A stretch of 28,115 nt of DNA, from contig CALJKN010000105.1 in NCBI GenBank assembly GCA_937973585.1, positions 1-28,115 on the forward strand. The letters are read 5' to 3'. Below, piece by piece: positions 22,888 to 28,115 of the stretch. The notes below the pieces were generated by a model that made no database searches, was not told the origin of the DNA, and saw only the letters and a program-made list of their open reading frames with translations. The translations under genes and the position numbers were made by a program. The first letter of the stretch is position 1. Every line of letters begins with the position of its first letter. This DNA comes from an uncultured Helicobacteraceae bacterium. Lineage in GTDB: Bacteria; Campylobacterota; Campylobacteria; Campylobacterales; UBA6016.

Positions 22888-24228
22888 TCACCCCTCTTGT
22901 AAGCCGTTTTGGTATCTCAAAAACCCTTTTAGGTACTCCTCGTTTTGTGTCTCTTTTGCATATTTAATCACAAGGACGTTTTCGGTTTTATTGATATATA
23001 CGTCTATTATCCCGCTCATCCCTTTTAGCCCGCCGATAGCACCCTCGTCTAGCATGTCTATCTCAAGATACAAAAATGAGGCTTTAATAGGGTTTTTCAT
23101 TTTTAGCATATAGACAAACCACAGAAATGAACAAAAGGTAAGGACAAGCGATAGTGTTTTAAGGTCAGCATAATGAAGCAGGGCACCGCCGATAACACCA
23201 CCTAAAAACACACCGAGATACTGACTGGTAGTAAAAACACCCAGAGCCGCACCCCTTTGGCTAGCTTTTGCATATTTGCTAACGGTGCTTTGGAGTAGAG
23301 GTTCCAACATATTAAAGCCTATAAAAAACAAAATAGCGGCGGCAATAAACAAATAAGCGCTAGGTGCTACGCCAAATAGAAAAAACGCCACGGTATTGAT
23401 AAAAATGGAGGCCAAAAAAATCTCTCTGATTTTATTGTATTTCTCGCCCAAAATAGCGGCCACAACCATAAATACAAACCCGAAAAATAGTGCCGGCAGA
23501 TAAACCAGATATAGCTCCTCTTTTGCCCATCCGAATTTTGTAGTAAGCTCCAAAGGGATAATCATAAAGGCAATCGTAAGCAAAAAACCGTGCAAAAACA
23601 TATTTACATACATTTTTAGCAAATCGGGATCCGTCAGTAGCTCTTTGAAACTAGGGGCTTCACCGTCATAGGCATGATGGATTTTTGGAGGGTTAGGGAT
23701 AAAAAATATCAGGTATAGCATTGCAAAAACAGCTAATCCGGCCGTAATAATGAAGAGTTTGTCAACACCGTAATGTCCGCCGACATAAGGGCCTATCAGT
23801 ATGGCCGCCGCAAAACTCATAGCAATTGCGCCACCCATCATAGCCATCGCCTTTGACCGTTTATCCTCGGTCGTAAAATCGGCAATCATGGCAGTAACAA
23901 CAGAGCTGATAGCGCCCGCCCCCTGCAAAAATCTACCGAAAAGCAACATATAAACATCATCGCTAAAAGCGCAAATAATCGAACCGACGGCAAAAATTGC
24001 CAACCCTATAGAGGCAAGGGCTTTTCTGTTAAATTTATCGCTCAAAAGGCCGAAAGGGAGCTGAAAGATTAGCTGACTAAGGGCATAGCCGCCGACAACG
24101 ACACCGATCAAAAAGTTATTAGCTCCAACTTTTGAGGCGGCATAAACAGACAACAAAGGCATAACCAAAAAAAGCCCAAAAAACCTAAGGGCAACAATAA
24201 AACTAAGAGACATTACAATTTTTTTCAT
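22888..24228 (-). CDS. MFS transporter with C-terminal ferredoxin-fold domain (YajR-like)
   Basis: A 446-residue protein. Residues 1-375 are a 12-helix major facilitator with the motif A variant GLLSDKFNRKALASIG between helices 2 and 3, and GRFLQGAGAISSVVTAMIAD. Residues about 380-440 are cytoplasmic and form a small alpha-beta domain (LYLEIDMLDE ... GIIDVYINKTENVLVIKYAKE), reminiscent of the YAM domain of E. coli YajR, which has a ferredoxin or HMA-type fold; no CXXC is present. The substrate is unknown; efflux of small molecules is typical for the family. The ATG at 24228 has only a weak ribosome site, GGATTG. A repetitive 211-base region lies upstream. Confidence 0.82.
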   Translation of the reverse strand: MKKIVMSLSFIVALRFFGLFLVMPLLSVYAASKVGANNFLIGVVVGGYALSQLIFQLPFGLLSDKFNRKALASIGLAIFAVGSIICAFSDDVYMLLFGRFLQGAGAISSVVTAMIADFTTEDKRSKAMAMMGGAIAMSFAAAILIGPYVGGHYGVDKLFIITAGLAVFAMLYLIFFIPNPPKIHHAYDGEAPSFKELLTDPDLLKMYVNMFLHGFLLTIAFMIIPLELTTKFGWAKEELYLVYLPALFFGFVFMVVAAILGEKYNKIREIFLASIFINTVAFFLFGVAPSAYLFIAAAILFFIGFNMLEPLLQSTVSKYAKASQRGAALGVFTTSQYLGVFLGGVIGGALLHYADLKTLSLVLTFCSFLWFVYMLKMKNPIKASFLYLEIDMLDEGAIGGLKGMSGIIDVYINKTENVLVIKYAKETQNEEYLKGFLRYQNGLQEG

Positions 24229-24240
24229 ATCAATCCATTT

Positions 24241-24446
24241 GATGAATTCTCAAATTTTGAGCAAAGCTCAAAATTAGGTCTTCGGCAGACCGCCCACGCC
24301 GCTAGCGGCTTTTTTTATTTCAGATGAATTCTCAAATTTTGAGCAAAGCTCAAAACAAGCGAAGCGCTCTGACGAAAGTCCTATGTTTCCTCGAAAATTA
24401 GGTCTTCAAGGCGAGAGCCCGTCAGTGCTAGCGGCTTTTTTACTTT
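24241..24446 (+). repeat. Duplicated intergenic repeat with hairpins
   Basis: Three blocks occur twice in the same order. A 33-base block is identical at 24241-24273 and 24323-24355 and contains the hairpin TTTTGAGC-AAA-GCTCAAAA. A 14-base block AAAATTAGGTCTTC lies at 24270-24283 and 24394-24407. GCTAGCGGC followed by a T-run lies at 24301-24316 and 24427-24441. The second copy carries about 38 extra bases (24356-24393). The first copy ends in a palindrome GCCGCTAGCGGC plus seven Ts, like a plus-strand terminator. It looks like a tandem copy of a dispersed repeat. No gene is visible in it. Confidence 0.85.
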
Positions 24447-24826
24447 AGTTCTTGCAAGAACTCATCTTTGTATTTTAGCCCGATTACGGGGATTTTTGTT
24501 TCCTTTTCGTTTTTATCAATAAATAAAACGGTTGGAACCCCCTCCAGTTTCGCTTTTTTGGGGACTTCTGAGCCACCCGCTATGGCGATGAGAGGGATAA
24601 ATTTTTCATTTACGGCGACACATACCTCTTCATCCGAAAACGTCGTCTCACTCATCATAGTACAATAAGGGCATGTCGGAGATGTAACGTAGACCATTAT
24701 CTGTTTTTTAGATGTATTCGCCTTTTTTTTGGCTGTCTCTTTGGAGTTTTCCCACTTAATCTCGCAACCAAATCCCAATGTTGCAAAAAACAAAAAGCAA
24801 GCTAAAATTTTTCCTACTCTACCCAA
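24440..24826 (-). CDS. Periplasmic thioredoxin-like protein (CPYC)
   Basis: A 128-residue exported thiol protein: signal peptide about 1-20 (ILACFLFFATLGFG), then a thioredoxin fold with YVTSPTCPYC (active-site C52 and C55), the cis-proline GVPTVLFI, and a C-terminal helix. The two-residue CPYC centre is like that of DsbA or glutaredoxins, with a SoxW-like small size, so it probably oxidises or repairs protein thiols or serves cytochrome c maturation. C21 right after the signal could be the site of a lipid anchor but the lipobox is poor. The start is TTG (24826) with AGAGGAT upstream and overlaps the end of the signalling gene by 13 bases. The N-terminus is therefore moderately certain. Confidence 0.8.
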   Translation of the reverse strand: MGRVGKILACFLFFATLGFGCEIKWENSKETAKKKANTSKKQIMVYVTSPTCPYCTMMSETTFSDEEVCVAVNEKFIPLIAIAGGSEVPKKAKLEGVPTVLFIDKNEKETKIPVIGLKYKDEFLQELK

Positions 24827-27792
24827 TATCTAATATCCTCTTTCGGTTCGCCGATAAAATACCCTTGGACAAAATCGACACCCAGATTTTTTGCAATCTC
24901 AAACAAATCTCCGTCGGCAACATACTCTGCAACCGTTTTGACATTTATTTGTTTACAAAAATCTACGATAGTTTTTGTGATAATGTATGAGTTTTTATCG
25001 GTATTTATGTTCTGAATTATAGAGGAGTCTATCTTTAGGAAATCGACATCCAACTTCATCAGATAAGCAAAGTTTGAGTATCCGGTTCCAAAATCGTCTA
25101 TAGCAATCTTGGCTCCTATCGATTTCACCTTTGCCACAAACTCAAACACCTCAGGATAGCTCTCTATCCCTTCACTTTCGATAATTTCAAAAATGACCCT
25201 TTTCGGTTTTGAGAAGTTTTTAAGCCTCTCATAGATAAACCCTCTCGTATCCTCATCCAATATATCCTCTACGGAGATATTGATAGAAAACTCGTAGACG
25301 GTGTATTCAAATGTCCTAAACGAGCTGTCTATAACTGTTTTTGTAATATGTTGATATAGTCTCGACTTTTTTGCCACCGACAAAAACGAATACGGCGACA
25401 AAGGCACTCCGGATTCGTCTATCAACCTCACCAAACACTCAAATTTTGTTATCTTGTTCTCTTTTATGTCAAATATCGGCTGAAAATAAGGAACTATCCG
25501 TTTCGCCTCTATTGCATCTTTTAGCATTCTTGTATATTTAATATTGTTTTTATACTGAAGAGAGAGCTGTATTGACGGATCAAAAATAGTAAAGTTTTTT
25601 CTAACTGCCCTTGCCTGCTTGAGAGCCATATCGGCATTTTCCAGAATATTTTTCCCCCCTATCGCCGCACCAGCCGTTACGTGGACGCTAATCTCGTAGT
25701 CGTTATACAAAAATACCTCTTTTTTAAGAAGTGCCAAAAAGTCGTCTATATAATCTTTTACATTCCCTTTTAGCTTGGAAACCTCTACGAGTATCGCATA
25801 CTCATCACCCGCAAACCTGTATAGTTTCTCCTCAAGTAGGCAATGAGAGTGGATAGCCTGACCGAATTCACATAGTATAAAATCCCCTACTTTTACACCG
25901 TAAAAATCGTTTATCTCTTTGAAGGCGTCGATATTAAAAATAACGATTAGCGGCATCTTGTAGCCGACTATATCCTCTCTGAGTTTTATCCTGTTTGCAA
26001 GTCCGGTCAAAGAATCGGTATAAAACCTCTCTATCTCTTTTTTCTTAGAGCGTTCGATAAAAACCATCATCCGGTTAAATGAACTCTCAAGATTTTTAAG
26101 CTCATATATTTTTGAATCGATTGAGAGACGGGTAGGCATATCCCTCTTTTTTATCGCCTCTTGTATATTTTTTACAAAACTAGAGAGCGGATAAATAAGG
26201 AACCTGCTGAGGCCAAAATAAAATATCGCATACATAAAAGCAAAAAATACGATAAAAAAGATGGCTATGTAGTTTAATGTCTCAGAAAAATTTACTTTTA
26301 GGTTAGTAATAGGGTATGAGATGTCAATAACACCGTTTACATCGCCCTCTTTTACGTTTTTATGACAAGAGAGGCATTCCGACTTCACTTTTACCGGATA
26401 GAGGTACCTGACCCTATCTGCTAAATCCATAATCAAGACCTCTTCACCGCCTATTGCTTTTGCAACAGCCGTATCGCTCTCTCTAATCTTTTTATCTATC
26501 TCTATTTCGCCAAACTGTTGTGAGACAAGGGGGCTTCTGTATATTTTTACCCTCATATCGGGCTCAACCTTGTTTAGCCTTGTTATAACCCTTTCCAAAT
26601 CTGATTTTGTCATACCCCGCTCCATGGCAGAGTATACCGACTCAAAAATAAGCTTGCTTGATTTTTTGGCATCTACGCTGGCCATATCGTGGAGGGCTTC
26701 ACGTTTTAGAGTCATAGCGCAGATATACCCTATCGCTACACTAACAAGCAATGAAGCGATAATGAAAGCAAACTCTCCAATCTGCGTCAGGCTAAAACCA
26801 CACTGCATTGCCACCTTTAGTGGCTGACCTGCAAGAATCACACCTCCGGTTCCAAATATAACCTGTCCCAAAAGAATAGATAAAGTAATGGCAACAATGG
26901 GCCATGCATACTCCACAATCATGGCAGGGTCCACCATCATACCAACCGAAACAAAGAATATTGCGCCAAACAAATCCTTAACCGGCGCCACCAGTTTCTC
27001 TATACTCTCTGCCTCTACCGTCTCCGCCAAAATAGAACCCATGATGAAAGCACCGAAAGCCGGAGAAAAACCTACTTTTGCCGCCAGTACTACCATTCCA
27101 AAGCACATAGCCAAAGAAACGATAAGCAATGTTTCACTCCCCATCCACTTACGTGAACGTTTCAGAAAAATAGGAATAAGATATATTCCTACTACAAACC
27201 AAAGAATCAGAAAGAATACTAACTTACCAATACTGTAAATCATCTCCGTACCCTCAAAATTCTTACTTACAGCCATTGTACTCAGCATCACCATCAACAC
27301 AATGGCAAGAATGTCTTCCAGTATCAAAATGCTAAGCACCAACCCGGCAAACCGTTGCTGCCGTAACCCCAAATCATCGAATGCCTTATAAATAATGGTC
27401 GTTGAAGACATTGCCAGCATACCGCCCAGATAAAGGCAGTCCATGTGTTTCCATCCAAAAGACCAACCGGCTACCATCCCGACCAATATCATACAAAATA
27501 TAATGGTACACGCCGCTATAATAGCAGTACCTCCGACTTTCATAAGCTTTTTGAAACTAAACTCCAATCCTAAAGCAAAAAGTAGGAAAATAACACCGAT
27601 ATCAGACCAAGTATGAATATTTGCCGTATCTATTACTGATGGTGTATAAGGCATATGCGGGCTTGCCAAAAACCCGGCTACAATATAGCCCAAGACTAAA
27701 GGCTGCCTCAATCGTTTAAATATCAGCGTCATAATACCGGCGCAAATAAGAATCAAGGCGAGGTCACTTATAAGGGGAGCCAATTCTGACAT
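24814..27792 (-). CDS. Chimeric frame: truncated CPA2 cation:proton antiporter joined to CXXCH sensor-GGDEF-EAL protein
   Basis: This single open frame of 992 codons consists of two unrelated parts. Codons 1-348 are an antiporter membrane domain (KefB/CPA2: LGYIVAGFLASP, LLFALGLEFSFKKLMKVG, FSPAFGAFIMGSILAE, GFSLTQIGEFAFIIASL), cut off before its last helices and nucleotide-binding region, and Bacteroidota-like. From codon 349 on it is a Campylobacterota signalling protein: membrane helix, periplasmic DUF3365-like domain with heme-c motif CLSCH (473-477), second helix (about 505-530), degenerate GGDEF (AGDEY, 661-665), and an EAL domain with ECL (785-787), IDDFGTGYS (898-906) and QGYFIGEP. 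Most EAL catalytic residues are present, so phosphodiesterase activity is plausible. The joint is near 26750. I judge the fusion artificial. Confidence 0.8.
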   Translation of the reverse strand: MSELAPLISDLALILICAGIMTLIFKRLRQPLVLGYIVAGFLASPHMPYTPSVIDTANIHTWSDIGVIFLLFALGLEFSFKKLMKVGGTAIIAACTIIFCMILVGMVAGWSFGWKHMDCLYLGGMLAMSSTTIIYKAFDDLGLRQQRFAGLVLSILILEDILAIVLMVMLSTMAVSKNFEGTEMIYSIGKLVFFLILWFVVGIYLIPIFLKRSRKWMGSETLLIVSLAMCFGMVVLAAKVGFSPAFGAFIMGSILAETVEAESIEKLVAPVKDLFGAIFFVSVGMMVDPAMIVEYAWPIVAITLSILLGQVIFGTGGVILAGQPLKVAMQCGFSLTQIGEFAFIIASLLVSVAIGYICAMTLKREALHDMASVDAKKSSKLIFESVYSAMERGMTKSDLERVITRLNKVEPDMRVKIYRSPLVSQQFGEIEIDKKIRESDTAVAKAIGGEEVLIMDLADRVRYLYPVKVKSECLSCHKNVKEGDVNGVIDISYPITNLKVNFSETLNYIAIFFIVFFAFMYAIFYFGLSRFLIYPLSSFVKNIQEAIKKRDMPTRLSIDSKIYELKNLESSFNRMMVFIERSKKKEIERFYTDSLTGLANRIKLREDIVGYKMPLIVIFNIDAFKEINDFYGVKVGDFILCEFGQAIHSHCLLEEKLYRFAGDEYAILVEVSKLKGNVKDYIDDFLALLKKEVFLYNDYEISVHVTAGAAIGGKNILENADMALKQARAVRKNFTIFDPSIQLSLQYKNNIKYTRMLKDAIEAKRIVPYFQPIFDIKENKITKFECLVRLIDESGVPLSPYSFLSVAKKSRLYQHITKTVIDSSFRTFEYTVYEFSINISVEDILDEDTRGFIYERLKNFSKPKRVIFEIIESEGIESYPEVFEFVAKVKSIGAKIAIDDFGTGYSNFAYLMKLDVDFLKIDSSIIQNINTDKNSYIITKTIVDFCKQINVKTVAEYVADGDLFEIAKNLGVDFVQGYFIGEPKEDIRYWVE

Positions 27793-27812
27793 AACAATAT
27801 TTTTTTTGCCTG

Positions 27813-27820
27813 CAAAATTA
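27813..27820 (-). promoter_or_regulatory. Possible Bacteroidota -7 box of the antiporter gene
   Basis: TAATTTTG on the minus strand fits the Bacteroidota -7 element TAnnTTTG and lies 20 bases before the antiporter ATG. I do not find a convincing TTTG at -33, so this is tentative. Confidence 0.4.
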
Positions 27821-27923
27821 TAAATTATCTATCAACTGTGGAGTCTTTCACCTGCTTATTTTGTGATAAGTACTTTGTTTTAACTCATTGTCTGCATAAC
27901 GATAAATATTATGGCAGGTTGGC

Positions 27924-27977
27924 AAAAAAAATCTCCTCCACCCATACCACAGGCAAGATGAAGGAGATAAAAAAAAT
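27924..27977 (-). terminator. Intrinsic terminator of gcvT
   Basis: On the minus strand the stem ATCTCCT ... AGGAGAT encloses about 24 bases, with a T-run (TTTTTTTT) after it and matching A/T runs before. It lies just downstream of the gcvT stop and before the antiporter gene, the expected place. Confidence 0.75.
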
Positions 27978-27985
27978 GAATAATA

Positions 27986-28115
27986 TTACTTTCTGAACGG
28001 TGGTTTGACAACCATCGCCTTTAATTTGCGTCCACGCACATCAATGAAAACCTCTGTGCCCGGTGTAGCATAAGCAGTTTGAATATATCCCATACCGATA
28101 CCGATTTTACGAATC
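27986..28115 (-). CDS. gcvT: Aminomethyltransferase GcvT, C-terminal end (partial)
   Basis: The last 42 codons of a minus-strand gene that enters from the right end. The residues IRKIGIGMGYIQTAYATPGT, then EVFIDVRGRKLKAMVVKPPFRK and TAA, match the C-terminal barrel of the glycine cleavage T-protein, which transfers the aminomethyl carbon to tetrahydrofolate. The wording (KAMVVKPPF) is typical of Bacteroidota copies. The 5' part is outside the window. Confidence 0.85.
   Translation of the reverse strand, partial: IRKIGIGMGYIQTAYATPGTEVFIDVRGRKLKAMVVKPPFRK

Larger units (their letters stand above)
26749..28115. other. Probable foreign (Bacteroidota-like) segment
   Basis: From about 26749 to the end, codon choice, promoter style (TAATTTTG upstream of the antiporter), terminator style (A-run, TCTCC stem, T-run) and gene content (antiporter next to the end of gcvT) resemble Bacteroides and not the rest of the window. 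The left boundary lies within the string ATTATCGCTTCATTG on the minus strand, where both parents may share several bases. Confidence 0.75.

Noticed and set aside
24814..27792. A genuine antiporter-GGDEF-EAL fusion as a new signalling architecture
   Set aside because: Each half is truncated at the joint, the halves differ in apparent phylum, and the foreign half continues into an unrelated gene (gcvT) up to the contig end. An artefact explains this more simply.

Overview
The window is a chromosomal piece of a flagellated Campylobacterota (Epsilonproteobacteria), joined at its right end to about 1.4 kb that looks like Bacteroidota DNA. The Campylobacterota assignment rests on four things seen here: the pbpB-fliE-flgC-flgB gene order known from Campylobacter, a sigma-54 type promoter in front of flgB, short overlapping operons rich in ATA, CTA and AGA codons, and protein types common in that phylum (a ferredoxin-fold DAHP synthase, a DUF2325-feoA-feoB locus). 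I cannot name a genus. The first nine bases match the 3' end of the Illumina adapter, so base 1 is probably a contig end from short-read assembly.

Layout. 1-1699 (minus): start of an unknown membrane protein, an AtpZ/AtpI-like protein and hemL. 1764-3149 (plus): gatC and a PilT-type ATPase. 3184-4218 (minus): aroF-type DAHP synthase. 4360-5130 (plus): DnaQ-like exonuclease. 5119-8284 (minus): pbpB, fliE, flgC, flgB, i.e. septal wall synthesis next to the flagellar rod. 8427-10624 (plus): ftsW-murG, overlapping by four bases. 10762-15244 (plus): a compact operon behind a near-consensus sigma-70 promoter, encoding a YkvA-type protein, a degenerate HMA-fold protein, a membrane-tethered ferritin-like protein, three small glycine-rich membrane proteins (one with a Gln/Asn/Tyr-rich head), a P1B-type ATPase lacking CPC, and a 13-residue cysteine peptide. 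15367-18236 (plus): a second promoter, a DUF2325 protein, a 36-residue membrane peptide, a long hairpin, feoA and feoB. 18268-19285 (minus): two unrecognised genes. 19345-21605 (minus): a two-gene heme-copper unit that looks like a gNOR-type nitric oxide reductase behind a Crp/Fnr-type operator. 21738-24228 (minus): iron-dependent alcohol dehydrogenase and a YajR-like MFS transporter. 24241-24446: a duplicated intergenic repeat. 24440-27792 (minus): a thioredoxin-like protein and a reading frame that fuses a CXXCH/GGDEF/EAL signalling protein to a truncated antiporter. 27986-28115 (minus): the 3' end of gcvT.

The most interesting region is 10.7-18.2 kb. The P-type ATPase, HMA-like protein and small hydrophobic proteins resemble the fez clusters that build ferrosomes (membrane-bound iron granules), here next to the FeoAB ferrous iron importer. 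The inferred scheme is that FeoAB brings Fe(II) in and the ATPase operon loads or detoxifies it, with a ferritin-like protein and a low-complexity membrane protein as unusual extras. That assignment is inference from gene content and motifs. The second point of interest is the NOR, in which the expected first CuB histidine is an aspartate and subunit II has lost its CuA ligands. The fusion frame at 24814-27792 is most likely an assembly or library chimera and should not be taken as a real domain architecture without read evidence.
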